From Microvelia longipes (taxonomy: Eukaryota > Arthropoda > Insecta > Hemiptera > Veliidae), in assembly GCA_018340805.1 (NCBI GenBank), contig JACMZG010001913.1, positions 3,611,504-3,675,503 on the forward strand: a stretch of 64,000 nt of DNA, in the 5' to 3' direction. The position numbers and the translations under genes were made by a program. Below are positions 43,424 to 54,506 of the stretch, one piece after another. The notes under the pieces were generated by a model. It was not told the origin of the DNA. It did no database searches and worked only from the letters and a program-made list of their open reading frames with translations. Numbering within the stretch: position 1 is the first letter of the stretch; each line of letters opens with the position of its first letter.

Positions 43424-44298
43424 GTGAGTTTATTATTAGCATTTATGATCTTAAATAAAACAATGGATTTGAAACCAGGCCCGATCAAAATCAAATCAAA
43501 TCAAAAAGTCCAATCAATTAATTTTATTGACAAAGTGAAGCTAAATTTTGTTTGCTTTAGTTTTAATTTTTTTCTAATTATGAGTTCGTGTATTTTGAAA
43601 ATATTTTTCGGAATATTACCAAAAACTATACAGCTTTGACACATAGTTAATTTGACATGTATACAAAATGTTATCAAAATTGGTTAATTTTTACGGCAGT
43701 TATCTGGACACATACAAACATACGCTCCGTCCCAATCTTCTGTAATGTAAGAACTCACTTACGTTCGTTCAAATATTTACATTTCTTTTTATTTTTAAGG
43801 GCAATCAAAATAAAATGTTTAGTTTTTATTATTTCTTTAATTTTTTTTAAACTCAGATATTTAAACATAAATTAACAACAACTGTTCTTGTGCCCATACT
43901 ATTGTTTGCCTGTAGAAGATAGGCATTAACAGTATTGTGAGTAGAATCCTGCCGCAGTATAAGCCAATTTCCTATCCTAATATATTAGTGTAAATGATAG
44001 TATTGGAACTGATGATAATAATAAAATTTAACTTTGTTTGTGTATTTAACATTTGTTGTAGTATATAGGTATTATATTGCAAGCCTGATCACCACGCATT
44101 CACATTATTGTTTTTGTCTTATTTGTTTAATAGGCACTGATGATGACCTCTTGTTAGGTCGAAATCGCTCTGCTGTATTGTTTATAAATATCTTGAACTG
44201 TGGAGAGATTTTTTATTCTTTTTGTTCATTGCTACTTGTTTCTTATCATTTAATGTTCTATTTTTTATTTACTCATAAATAATTCATATGTTTTGCAG
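43424..44298 (+). other. RALGAPB: RALGAPB intron 4
   Basis: AT-rich. Contains the hammerhead-like core at 44137-44164. The 60-85 codon ORFs are featureless. Confidence 0.7.
44137..44164 (+). ncRNA. Hammerhead-like core motif (CTGATGA, stem, GAAA)
   Basis: CTGATGA is followed by T, a stem GACCT/AGGTC with loop CTTGTT, then GAAA. Canonical hammerhead cores have no base between the conserved A and the stem, and no stem III/cleavage triplet is obvious. It is therefore called hammerhead-like only. Confidence 0.35.
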
Positions 44299-44365
44299 CT
44301 GATGACTATGAACAGCCTATGCCAACTGAATTGTCTAGGGAGGCGGTTGCTCAGGCTTGGTTCAG
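44299..44365 (+). CDS. RALGAPB: RALGAPB coding exon 5
   Basis: The exon follows tatgttttgcag and reads DDYEQPMPTELSREAVAQAW, then FR, matching vertebrate IPPEMDNECVAQTWFRF. It is 67 bases, phase 1 in and 2 out. Confidence 0.93.
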
Positions 44366-44540
44366 GTAAAATATAGATTTTTTTTTTAACCTGGGGGAGG
44401 ATTCTAAAATATATTGCAATATGCTAAACTGGGAACCCAGGTGAGTTTTTTACCTTAAAAGCAGCAGAAACTATTTAGCCATATCATTGGAACTGCCTTC
44501 AATTTTCTCTTTGTATTAGTCTAGTCGGCAAATGGTAGAT

Positions 44541-45051
44541 ATAGGGTGCATTCGCGACCCTTGGTCAATGTGTTCAGTGGTGGAGGGGGATGGTGGGGAC
44601 AAAAATTCCCCCACCATCGTACTGACCACACTTGGTCTCGCGAACGTGTTTTATTCAGGCTTGTGTGTACAGTTATTAGGTTATGTTACTGTTGTTGTCA
44701 TTTTTTCAAAAATTCAATCATTTAATTAAAACTAAAACGTATAAATTAAAGAGAAACAGCACAAAACAGTAGAAACACAACACAGAAACAGTACAGCACA
44801 GTACATGTGAAGGTGAGATAAAATTTTATATTTCCCGCTAAGAAGGTTTCAATTGAATAGGAGTGGGGAGAAGTGATCGAACTGAACCTGCCGAAAGCAC
44901 GATTAGTAGGATCAGTCCCACCACTATTATCCTGGCTTCCCGCTTCTTTTGGCTCCTCCCTCTGGCTACGCCTCTGAGCACAATCATGGTAACTAAGAAT
45001 ACACCTCTTGTTCAGAACGCTCTGAGCGCTCGAGCGTCGCGAATGCACCCA
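44541..45051. mobile_element. MITE with GGGTGCATTCGCGA tips
   Basis: TIRs 'tagggtgcattcgcgac' and 'gtcgcgaatgcaccca' bound a 510-bp, GC-richer body with secondary inverted blocks. The short TIR pattern may fit a hAT-type element, but target duplications were not resolved. The ORFs on both strands inside it are not recognised. Confidence 0.65.
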
Positions 45052-45185
45052 TAATTAACTATACAGCAAGGATGGAAGATTTTAGCTCTTGTATCTTTCT
45101 TGGCAAAGCATCGGGAGCCCACATTTTAGTAATATTCCTTGGCAAGCATTGGGAGGCAAACTTTTAGTAACCTTCCTCAGCATCT

Positions 45186-45695
45186 AACAAGGATCTTGAA
45201 TAAAGGGAATGACACACTAAGTCGATTTCCCATACAAAAAAGTGACCCCATCGAAAACCAAAAAAATAGATAGAATTCAACACGAAAACATGTCAAAAAC
45301 ATACTGCACATGCTTGGTTCAAACTGGGCATGCTTTCAATTCTTATAACAGTGCAGGTATCAAATTTTAGAGTAAAAATTAACTTATAATAGTTTCCCTT
45401 TGTTTATTGCTTGAGAAGGTTATAAACATGCTTAAATTATCACTCAAGGAAGTGGCAAAGTATAGTCCAAAATTTAAAATTAAATAAGCACAAATGACTT
45501 AACAAGCATCACAAGAAGCACAGAAGAAAGTTTAGAAGCAAACTCGACAACCTTGCTACATAACCTGCGTTTGGCGCCTTTTATTCATTATGACCATGGG
45601 GAAGGTAAGTTTGCTCCTATTTCTCTATCTAATACAATTTCCATGGGGTCAGAAATGTTCCTTAATGCGTCATTCCCTTTATTCAAGATCCTTGG
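45186..45695. mobile_element. MITE family M2, long copy
   Basis: TIRs 'caaggatcttgaataaag' and 'ctttattcaagatccttgg'. The body holds the 'aaggttataaacatgctt' and 'cctgcgtttggcgcc' blocks shared with 3017-3330. Confidence 0.8.
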
Positions 45696-46100
45696 AATCC
45701 AATAAAGTCTTCTGCTTCAGCTTTACCTTAGGTGATAACTTTAACTTAATTTGTAAACCTTTCTCCCACTCCTTTTTGCATAGTTAAATACTATTTAATC
45801 TCCTATATTTAATTTAAAGAAAAACAGTTGGTACCCAAAAACTTCTTTACCTCTCTTTTGTTTGTCTTGTTTCATTAATGTTAATTATAGTTGTTGCGTG
45901 GAGCTAATTATGTTTGATTAAGATTCACAATAAATTTAAAATAAATTTTATCAATTTACTTTTCTCAGTCTCAAATTTTCAAGCCAAACCTCAAAGTCAA
46001 CAAAAAGTCTTGGTCGGGGAATGCTCTCATTTGTCCTTTCCGTAAATACAGCTTACATAATATAAAAATGTAATACTCCAACAAATGGAATGCATTGCAG

Positions 46101-46294
46101 GTTTGTGCATACTCTAGGCTCTCCACTGGACTTAGTGAGACCAGGTGTTATATCTCAGACACCAAAGTTTCTTCAGCATGCCATGATGTCAGATCAAGCC
46201 AGTGATCCTGCGAATCACCCTTGTCTACAAGTTCTTCCCACTAACTTCCTAACAGCTATTAAAGGGATTTCCATGATGGTCGATGCTTTTCTAG
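46101..46294 (+). CDS. RALGAPB: RALGAPB coding exon 6
   Basis: The exon follows atgcattgcag and reads FVHTLGSPLDLVRPGVIS, QTPKFLQHAM, HPCLQVLPTNFLTAIKG and ISMMVDAFL. Vertebrate: [40 protein letters not shown] and ISCLVDAFL. Phase 2 in, 1 out (G|gtttgt). Confidence 0.95.
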
Positions 46295-46328
46295 GTTTGT
46301 AATATAATAAAAATAGTAATGCTTTTTA

Positions 46329-46890
46329 GGAGTCACCTGTGGTGTAGTGGTTAAGGTACGCGGCCAATACACAGAATGAATGGACTTGGGTCATGGGTTC
46401 AATCCCAGCACGGGCCTCTAGGATTTTTATGAGAGGGATAAAAATTCTGCGTACCACGTCCTTTAGAAGGCACGTAAAGCCGGTGGTCTCGAGCCTGTGC
46501 GTTGTCAGGTACTCGTTAAAGATCCCCTACCCTAAATGAAACTGGGTATAGGCTAAATTAAGGACCCTCATTGTAGATTCATTATAATACTATACTGTTT
46601 CTGCCTTGTAGTTTAAAGTGGAGGTTTGGTTTAACAGTGAGAGCACGTGTTGTTCCCAGTTTTTACTAGACCATAAGAGTCAATGAAAATATGTATGATT
46701 GCTTGAAAAAGCATGAGAGGAACCATAGAAATTCACGGTTCTTCTGTCTAGATTAGATTAAATATACCTACACTTGAAATTAAAAGGAGTAGAGCACTAT
46801 CTTAGGGAGCTGACAAAAAGGCCAAACAACATGGCCTACTTGCCTGGTAGTTACTACCACTCCCCCATATTACTATCACTATTACTTACT
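46329..46890 (+). mobile_element. SINE-A, best preserved copy (tRNA head plus long body)
   Basis: Box A lies in 'tggtgtagtggttaaggt' (about 46341-46358) and box B in 'gggttcaatccc' (about 46396-46407), the right spacing for a tRNA-derived Pol III promoter. The body continues with 'ggtactcgttaaagatccc', 'gagcacgtgttgttccc' and 'caacatggcctacttgcc', ending near 'attactatcactattac'. Relatives: 26675, 27960, 34195, 56975 (minus) and 58490. Confidence 0.78.
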
Positions 46891-46899
46891 AGTAATGCC

Positions 46900-47025
46900 T
46901 GTTTAGGGCTTATGAGGGATAACCCTCTGCAGGAACCACCTCAAGTGGTAGTAGCAACTGTTACACTCCAATCTGAACAAAATTTTAATTTAGCAAAAAC
47001 ATATTATTCGAATAATAGCAGGAAT
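46900..47025 (-). mobile_element. SINE-B fragment, minus strand
   Basis: 'ctgcaggaaccacctcaag' and the following Ala/Thr/Leu ORF text correspond to the SINE-B body; the head is missing. Confidence 0.5.
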
Positions 47026-47041
47026 TAAACAAACAGAATCA

Positions 47042-47367
47042 TGTAGGAAATATTTTAAACAATTCAACATTATGAACTGTAGTAAATTTATTCATCTACC
47101 ATCTCTATTGTTTATTAAAGCCAATGAAAATAATTTTGATCATAAAAGTCATGGTTATGAAACTAAAGCCATGGTATAATTATACCACAGCACAGACTAA
47201 GAAGTCTGAAGTAGGGCACCATGTACTAGGGATAAGACTCTTCAACCATCTACCACAAAAATCCGCAATATGCAGTTTAAAATTTTAAAAAAGAAATCAA
47301 AGATTATTTAAAAGAGAGCACTTATTATACAATTAATGAGTTGCTATTAGATAAATATTGTAAATAG
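47042..47367 (+). mobile_element. Non-LTR retrotransposon reverse transcriptase C-terminus (fossil)
   Basis: The text reads CRKYFKQFNIMNCSKFIHLP, SLLFIKANENNFDHKSHGY, then after frame breaks GIRLFNHLPQ, FKKEIKDYLKESTYYT and NELLLDKYCK and a stop at 47365. This is the usual C-terminal layout of CR1/Jockey-type ORF2. A tail 'tttatttatttattta' follows at about 47438. Confidence 0.78.
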
Positions 47368-47499
47368 TTAAATAAGAACTATTTCGAAGGACGCATTTTT
47401 TACTTGTCATTTGTACAGTTTATAAAATAAAGATTTTATTTATTTATTTATGTATTCTAGAGTTGGTGATAATTTATTTTTGAACAATAATCTTGTACA

Positions 47500-47640
47500 T
47501 GAGTATATCTTATACTGGTGACACAAAGAGGAGGGGGGGGGTCACCTGGGATGTAAACCCTAGACCTCTGTTGTGTCTGATGTCAGTATAAAATACTAAC
47601 ACTTTAACAATCTTGATCATGGAGGCAGCTACTAGGGGTA
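47500..47640 (-). mobile_element. tRNA-like/SINE-B head relic
   Basis: 'gggatgtaaaccctagacc' followed by 'gatcatggaggcagc' resembles, in inverse, the box-B to head region of SINE-B. Highly diverged. Confidence 0.4.
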
Positions 47641-47986
47641 TATTGGCAAGGCCTGACAGTTAAAGAAGAAGAAGAATGAGTTTGCTTTTTTACATGAACT
47701 CAGAGTCAGACTGTGAGTGAGAGTCTAACTCTGTATAGACTAATTCTTAATAGTTGAAAATGCTTTGACAATGAAGTTTTGTTTTTGTGAAGCGAGTTTA
47801 TATGTTTTATTAATAGTAATGAACTCCCTTCATTGTCATTTCAATCATTAATTAAAGGTGTTTGACTGTTAAGCTATCAACATACTATACTTGTCAACCA
47901 AGAATTCTCCTAACTTTAACCTTTTTGTACGGACTTGTATTGAGCTGACATTACCTGTGAATATATCAATGAAACATTTGTTTCAG

Positions 47987-48103
47987 GCATTATGAGCGAG
48001 CCTCTCATACTTGGGGAGAGTGAGTCTAAGAAGGAAACACCCACTCCTCCACCCCATAGACGTCCTGCCAAGAGTTTCAGTGTCAGCTCTTCCTCTCAGA
48101 AAG
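47987..48103 (+). CDS. RALGAPB: RALGAPB coding exon 7
   Basis: The exon follows ttgtttcag and reads IMSEPLILGESESKKETPTP, then PPHRRPAKSFSVSSSSQK. The vertebrate protein has ISRPRSDSAPPTP and TPPHNRRHRAVTV at this point, a low-complexity linker after the DAFLG motif. Phase 1 in and out; donor gtaacc. Confidence 0.88.
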
Positions 48104-48109
48104 GTAACC

Positions 48110-48377
48110 TCATTACCTGCAGTGCCTAACATTGTACTTACCCTTCAGTACCTTCCCTTCAGTAACCAGCATTGTCTAACCCTTCAGGTACCTTCAGTAC
48201 CTAACATTGTTCTTTAGTACCTTCCCTCAGTACCTAACATTGTCTTCCCTTTAGTAACATGTCTTACCCTTTAGTACCTTCCCTTCAGTACCTAACATTG
48301 TCTTACCCTTTACCTTCCTTCAGTACCTAACATTGTACCTTCCCTTCAGTACCTAACATTGTACTTACCCTTCAGTA
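48110..48377. repeat. Minisatellite based on 'ttcagtacctaacattgt'
   Basis: Irregular units of about 20-40 bp repeat 'cccttcagtacctaacattg' and 'cttaccctttagta'. It begins immediately after the exon 7 donor. Confidence 0.85.
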
Positions 48378-48381
48378 AGTG

Positions 48382-48585
48382 CAAGCTGCCATTAAAGCTC
48401 TTGGTTCATACAAAGTTGACTTAGCTTGTCTGGGAGTGCTTACAGAAACCTTCTGACCTTGTCACTCAACAATGATGTAAATCAAATGGATGCCTGGCCA
48501 TAAGGGAATTGAAGGTAATGAGCAAGCAGACATCCTTGAAAATAAGGGGTCTGAACCACTCCTGTGGGCCCTGAACCCATGCTAG
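48382..48585 (+). mobile_element. RNase H domain relic of a non-LTR retrotransposon
   Basis: The frame starts QAAIKALGSYKVD and later reads KWMPGHKGIEGNEQAD, then KGSEPLLW. The WxPGHxGIxGNExAD motif is the C-terminal signature of RNase HI in I/R1/LOA-type elements. Stops and a frame shift lie between the two parts. Confidence 0.75.
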
Positions 48586-48785
48586 CCATACCCAAAAAAT
48601 AAGAGAACACGAAAAAAAGCAATGAAATACATAAAAGGTATTAATTAAAAATCTTACATAATTATTTTGCACAAAAAAGGTATAAGAAGGAATTTTGAGT
48701 TCAAAACAGTGATGATTGCACAATACCTATATCAATGATTTACTTATTCATTTAAATAAACACTTAATCATACCTTCTAACCAAT

Positions 48786-49695
48786 ATGGTTTTAAATCAG
48801 GATGCGGTATCGGCAGAGATTGGACAGATCTATGATGCCCTGGATTCTGATAAGAAGGCTTTAGCATTGTTTTTGGACATCGCTAAAGCCTTTGATTCAA
48901 TTCCACACTATGCTCTCATTAAATCCTTATTTTGTGCTGGACTTGATGGCACAGTTCTTAACTGGTTTACATCTTACTTACATGAACGTAGGCAAAGATG
49001 TAAAGTTAATTATGAAATTAGCTCTCCTTTGTGGGATTGTTTTTCAATACCACAGGGGACAGTTTTGGGACCAATCATGTTTTCAATTTATGAGAGAATT
49101 CTGCAATCTAAATATAAATGGTGGTAACATATACTCGTTTGCAGACGACACTGTTATCGTGTTTGTGGGTTCATCGTGGGACGCTGTTTATCACGTTGCG
49201 TCTCTAGGTGCACCCATTGCTCAAGAATGGCTGTCCTCTCACAGCCTTACATTAAACTTGGATAAGTGTAAGCACATAGCCTTCTCCCTCAATAGTCGGG
49301 GTCAACCAAATACTTCTGAGTTAATTGTACATGAGATGACCTGTCCTCAACAACCCCAATGCAGTTGTAAATCTATTAGTCGTGTAAAGTATATTAACTA
49401 CCTTGGAGTGACAATAGATTGTTGCCTAAGATGGAATCAACATATTGCTGAATTAACAAATAAATTAAAGAAAACTATTCATATATTCCTATCCCTTAGA
49501 AACATGTGTAATCTGAAAACATTAAAGATGATTTATTATTCACTGGTTCAATCTCATTTACAGTGCTGCATTGTGGCTTGGGGAGGGGCCTTCTCATCTA
49601 ATTTAGATATAATCTCTTGTTTACAAAATTTCATCATAAAAAGTATGTGTAAAAAAAAAACAGGTTGGATTCGCCTGATCCAATATATCCTACTT
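48786..49695 (+). mobile_element. Non-LTR retrotransposon reverse transcriptase (frameshifted)
   Basis: Two overlapping frames form one RT domain. The first (48786-49127) carries ALFLDIAKAFDSIPH (block A aspartate) and SIPQGTVLGPIMFSIY. The second (to 49695) carries YSFADDTVIVFVG (the catalytic FADD box), LNLDKCKHIAFS and YLGVTIDCCLRW. The thumb follows (SLVQSHLQCCIVAWGG). The frame moves by one base near 49080-49125. Endonuclease and 5' part are missing. Its clade could be Jockey- or CR1-like. It sits in the sense direction of RALGAPB. Confidence 0.88.
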
Positions 49696-49989
49696 TAGAA
49701 ATAATGCCTTTAAAAAATTTAATCAACTATAACATGATGCTTATGTTTAAAAAAATATATAAATAAATTCACCAGGTTGTCTCATGGGAGGGTGACGAGG
49801 TGGGCAGACGGGGGGATGTTCCAGATTCCCAGGTACTTTACGTCCTCTGGACAAAGATCCTGGATATACAGGGCTCCTTCTATCTACAACTCTCTTCCCC
49901 CTCACATGAGACAGTCACTTTACTCTGATTATGATCATTTTAAGGAAACATTAAAATATTTTTACACTCCAAAAAGGTCACAAAAATAA
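49696..49989 (+). mobile_element. C-terminal end of the same retrotransposon ORF2
   Basis: Separated by a stop and frame change, the text resumes with TSSGQRSWIYRAPSIYNSLP and DYDHFKETLKYFY, ending at 49989. The YNSLP...FKxxLK pattern is the element's carboxyl end. The 3' UTR probably continues to about 50060. Confidence 0.75.
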
Positions 49990-51372
49990 ATGATAAGAGT
50001 CATAGAGAAAAACGCACATCTGTTATGTAGATAAAATATTTATTATATGTCTTAATAAATACAAGTAAATATTTTATTACAAGCAATGTATAAAATATAC
50101 ATACAATGCCATCTCTAACCTTTTAAAAGATTAAAGATCGCTAACTGCATATAAACAATTAATTATACTCCGGGCACTCTGCACGGCCTTCCATAGAGTG
50201 CCGTATTTCAGTAAAGTATTTTTCTTTATTAAAATATTAGTTAACTATTTTCTTTTTTGTATAAGTGACTTTTATAATTTGTATTAAATTTTCTGAAATA
50301 AATTCATTTAAAAAAAATGATATATTGATTTGGGTAATGTACATTCATATTGATTTTAAGTTTCAGTTCTAGCATAAACACACTGGGATCTTAAATGATA
50401 ACAAACACACACACACACTGACAGAGACCTAGGTAAAAACCAGACAAGAGGTCTTTGAAACATTTGAAACAGATAATACATGTGAAATCACACTTTTTTT
50501 TTTAAATACCTTTTATTAAATAAATACATATTAAATTTTTACAAAATAATATACAATATAACATACAAATGTTAACTTAAAACTAAGCAAACTTTTGTGC
50601 AAACACTATACTTTTCCTATATACCTATGGTATAAATGACAGAAAGTAACAAGTACAATCAAAAATCCAAATTCATGTCAATGGAATTATTTTATGGGCC
50701 TAACTACCGAAGTCTATGATGGTAACCAGAGTGGGATGTCAACATTAACCAATAAGCTCACTTCTTGAACTAAATGTTCCTGCATTTGCGAGGCCTGACT
50801 GTTGAAACAATAAAAGATGCCGCATAGATCATGTTCAGATGGTGGGGGAGCTGAACGGTGGAGGGGTTGAATGAAAATAACATGCCTAGAGCTCGATTAG
50901 TTTTCCCCCAGTCCTAATGAAATATCTAAAATCAAATAAAAAAAATGCAGTATGTTTTTATTTTGTATTCTTGTATTTTGTGTCTATTTTTTTGTTTCTT
51001 TAACTATTTATTAATACAAAATTATTAGAAAACTGACAACACCAATAACGAACGTAACATATCAAACAGTTAGTTACCGTACCACACAAGACAGCTGAAA
51101 CGTGTTTGCAAGATTGATTTGGGTCAGTATGAGGGTGTGGTAATTTTAACCTTGATTTTTTTTAGTCTTAATAATATCTGTTATGTTATGTTTCTAATTT
51201 TTATTTAGTTTAGCGTAAGATTTTACTGTGATATTTGTTTACTTAATGTCACTTATAATTAAATTATTGGACGTTTGTACACACATTAATTTATGTTTCA
51301 AACAATTAAGACATTTATTTATTATTATGGTAAGATACAAGTTACTATAAGGTATTTTTTGTTTTTTAGTTC

Positions 51373-51398
51373 CTGAAGATGATCCCAATGGATTGAAA
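51373..51398 (+). ncRNA. Hammerhead-like core variant
   Basis: CTGAAGATG, stem ATCC/GGAT with loop CAAT, then TGAAA. It lies between inverted 'tactataaggta' (51338) and 'taccttatagta' (51448), so it may be the loop of a small foldback element. Confidence 0.3.
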
Positions 51399-51641
51399 TA
51401 TATTGTTCCTGTTTATAAAAAACATTGTAGAATAAAAGTATTTCTTTACCTTATAGTAATTATGGAATTCTACAAAAAAGATGTTTCTCTCTTAGGAAGA
51501 TACAAGTGTTAAAATTTACTTCATTCTCAACCAGCATTGAACCAAGGACCTCTTGATCGAGAGATGTTTACTCTAACTACTCATCTAACCTGTTATGTCA
51601 GTAATATTGTGCACAATGTAATTTGTATGATTTGTTATTAG

Positions 51642-51737
51642 GTGGCTCTAAGGCAGCTCTGATAAGTCTCAGCTCTAGAGCTATGAGTACTACAGGTAGC
51701 TCTACCTCTACCAGCAGTTCTTCTCTTGCTACTTTAG
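51642..51737 (+). CDS. RALGAPB: RALGAPB coding exon 8
   Basis: The exon follows tttgttattag and encodes a serine/threonine-rich linker (GSKAALISLSSRAMSTTGSS, then TSTSSSSLATL). The vertebrate protein also has a Ser/Thr-rich linker here. Support comes from splice sites and phase (1 in, 1 out), not from sequence identity. Confidence 0.75.
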
Positions 51738-51771
51738 GTACTGCATTTTTTCTTTGTATTTATATTCCGTT

Positions 51772-51995
51772 ATCTGCCTCCGTAGCCGCGGTCATATGGT
51801 ACTTGACTTTAGCAACGGAGGTCCGGGGTTCACAGCCCGGGCTATGCTCTCAGTTTTAATGAATAGAATTTGATGTAAAAAGATTTCGCCAACTTTAGCT
51901 TTACTTTGAGCATAGTAGATGTGACCCACCAAAGGTGGTTCCTGCAGGGCGAATATCCTGAAGGGCCGAAAGGCCCTAAAAAGGGCATTATTATT
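51772..51995 (+). mobile_element. SINE-B, complete, with 14-bp target site duplication
   Basis: The duplication ATTTATATTCCGTT lies at 51758-51771 and 51996-52009. The head 'tctgcctccgtagccgcgg', box B in 'ccggggttcacagcc', body 'agatttcgccaactttagc', end 'gaagggccgaaaggccc' and an (ATT)n tail. The duplication proves retroposition. It lies 34 bp past the exon 8 donor. Confidence 0.88.
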
Positions 51996-52149
51996 ATTTA
52001 TATTCCGTTTATTTATATTATATTTACAATTATGTACTTTTTTCTTTTATGAAATAATGAAAGGTGTTAGTTGCAATAGTTAGTGAAAAATGGAGTCACT
52101 ACTTTTTCCATCTAACATCTATGTTTTAGTTCTTACAGTTTTAATTATT

Positions 52150-52260
52150 AGTTAAAAGGAATTGAAAGAAACAGTCTCTCCACTGATTTTAAAGATAATT
52201 TATAGACAGAGCCAGCTTTCAGTTTTAACAAACCATCATCAGTGCTTAACCAACAAAGTA
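52150..52260. mobile_element. Half of a foldback element (F3 family)
   Basis: 'agtctctccactgatttta', 'cagagccagctttcag' and 'ccatcatcagtgcttaac' match the left arm of the element at 55451. No right arm is found. Confidence 0.65.
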
Positions 52261-52351
52261 CAAACCAAATAAATTACAAAAAATCAAAAGAAAACGCTAC
52301 TACAGAATAACAATAAACAGCAACTACTCTAAAAGTACAAAATAAATATAA

Positions 52352-52384
<33 letters not shown>

Positions 52385-53252
52385 AATAATTAACATAAAT
52401 AAGCCAAATATATAAAATAATTTAAAAATGATATAATATAAATTAGGTATAAGAGCAATATGAATGTATAAAAATGAATATAAAAAATAAATAATTCAAA
52501 TTATAGTAATGAACTATATAAAATAAACAAAAAAAATAAAAATGTATAAATAGAAATAAATAAAATGTGGATAAAATTTAATTAAATTAAATAGATAAAT
52601 TACCGGCGAGTCGAGAAGAAAGAGTCAAGCAACAGGCATAATTGAGTTGTCCAAAATGTTGAAACGAACTGATGGAAAACGTGGCGCCGCATCTAGTGCG
52701 TCCTGTATGAGCGTTACCGCCCCATTTTCTCCCTTCTTATTCAGTGCTCTATCTCCATTATCTTTCACATTCCTGGAGATTCCAACGTTCTCCAAGAAAT
52801 TCATAACACTCCCTTTCTGTGCTGTGTGGAGGTACGCAACTTCATGCTGACTTCTAAAATGACCAGCTTCGTTCATATGTTGGTAAAAGCTTAGTACACA
52901 GGTTGTTAGTTGTGCCCTTAGAGCAGGATGATTATGATAAAGAGCTAGCTAACATCTGTCATATAGCGGTTTCTAACGGATTCGATGCAAATGCTGTGAG
53001 TGTATCATCAGTAGGCATCAGAGGAAGCAACCAACTTGTATGACAGAGTATTTTTGTAGCAAGTAGAAGGAGGGAGCAGAGGAAGGAGTTGGTGTGGGTG
53101 TGATTAGGGGTTATGGTGGGGGAGGGTTACCTGTGTCTGAACAAGTCTAGGGAACCAGGTATAATAGCAAAAGGATCATAAAGTTCTTAAAATTATTTAT
53201 AAACTAACTAACCATACAACAAAATCTAAAAAGAATGGGACTCAAAAGTTAT

Positions 53253-54183
53253 TATAATACGACACACGGCTAAAATCAATTGACAGCGTGCCAAAAATCT
53301 GTGAGGGAAAGAATTCTATTGGTTCAGACCGACCACGATCTTTCCCCCTCCACTTTATGCCAACCTCGGTATAAAAAAATACCTTTTACGTAAATAAAAT
53401 CATAAAAAGGCAACACTGGTTGTAAATATTTGTAACCTCGCGTCGCTTTTATTTCCCTCATTGTGCATATTTATTTGTTCGAGTTCGTTTCGTTTCATTC
53501 CAATCTGTTCAATTCATCCAATTATTGCAGAGTTGTAATATGATCTGAGTGCCTATATTTGACGCATGGACATTGATGTATTCTTCAAGCATTTCTTGCT
53601 ATTTGAGTACAGCACAGGGTCTGGGGTCTGTCAACCAAAAGACAGCATTTTTTTTTCGAAAATGCCATGTCTTTCAATAGATGACAGTCTTGACTTTTTT
53701 AAGTCATGGATGCATATTGTGTCATATTATTTTTATAATATGAAACAATACACATTCAATTATACAAACATGACACAAAAAGGAGTTTATTTTGGAAAAA
53801 GTAATTATAGCTGACGATTTATTAAAATCGTCAAACTTTTATCATAGAACTATTATGATCTATTGCATTACGTAGTCAACAACTTTAACTTCACTTAATT
53901 CATAGTTCCCCAACAAATTTAATGCAACACTTAGGTAAATTTATAAGATACAACAATATTCCTACTTAAAAAGTAAATAAATAATTGTTTAAAATAAAAA
54001 AATACGATATCAAATAAAAACAAATAATAAAATTCAAAACATAACCTGACTTTCAGTGTTGCCAGAGTAGGGATTATTTTGTTGTTACTTAAAAGAAGGG
54101 ATTTTTTTATTTAAAAAAGAGGGTTGAAAGCATTGAGATTTTGGCGGGGTGTCAATTGATTTTAGCCGTGTGTCGTATTATAT
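53253..54183. mobile_element. MITE family M1, copy 4 (complete, about 930 bp)
   Basis: Both TIRs are intact: 'tataatacgacacacggc' and 'gccgtgtgtcgtattata'. It is the best copy for defining the family. The 82-codon internal ORF is considered incidental. Confidence 0.85.
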
Positions 54184-54356
54184 GCTTATAAATCTAAAAC
54201 ATAGCAGAGAAATCGAACTTAAGTAACTAATTTACAAATAAACAATTTTCAAACTAATTAACAAATAAATAATTAACTAAGTGCAATTTTTTAGTAATAA
54301 GTAATGTTTATTTGTATAATGATCCTGTTATTATTACTTTGACTTATTTTTGCTAG

Positions 54357-54506
54357 GCTCAGTGAGTGGTAACTGGGAAGTAGCGATGCCTCAGAATTTA
54401 GCATCAGACAGGCCTAAGTGCAACTCATTGCTGCATCTGTTTGGTGAGTGGCTGTTTGAGGCATCTCAAGTTGGCACTGGGCTTTATTCTCCTGTTGTAC
54501 TTAAAA
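54357..54506 (+). CDS. RALGAPB: RALGAPB coding exon 9
   Basis: The exon follows ttttgctag and reads SVSGNWEVAMPQNLASD, then RPKCNSLLHLFGEWLFEAS and QVGTGLYSPVVLK. Vertebrate: RPKVNSILNLFGSWLFDAA. Phase 1 in and out; donor gtaagt. Confidence 0.93.

Larger units (their letters stand above)
44366..46100 (+). other. RALGAPB: RALGAPB intron 5
   Basis: The intron contains a TIR element at 44541-45051 and a complete M2 at 45186-45695. The remainder is AT-rich. Confidence 0.8.
46295..47986 (+). other. RALGAPB: RALGAPB intron 6
   Basis: The intron contains a SINE-A, a SINE-B fragment, a non-LTR 3' end and AT-rich sequence. Confidence 0.8.
48104..51641 (+). other. RALGAPB: RALGAPB intron 7
   Basis: The intron contains a minisatellite, an RNase H relic, a large reverse transcriptase fossil, a repeat R fragment near 50600-50660 and AT-rich sequence (50040-51350). 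A poly(T) followed by 'accttttattaaataaatac' at about 50493-50525 looks like the 3' end of a minus-strand retrocopy of unknown type. Confidence 0.75.
51738..54356 (+). other. RALGAPB: RALGAPB intron 8
   Basis: The intron contains a full SINE-B, a half foldback element (52150-52260), (AAT)n-rich sequence (52340-52560), a GC-richer segment 52600-53160 with open but unrecognised frames on both strands, and MITE M1 copy 4. Confidence 0.75.

Noticed and set aside
46341..46407. A genuine tRNA gene
   Set aside because: Box A and box B are present, but the cloverleaf arms do not close and the same head occurs with a common body in several places; it is a SINE.
52625..52876. Overlapping ORFs on both strands (67 and 83 codons) in a GC-richer part of intron 8
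   Set aside because: No recognisable domain, no splice support, and both strands are open; likely old transposon sequence.
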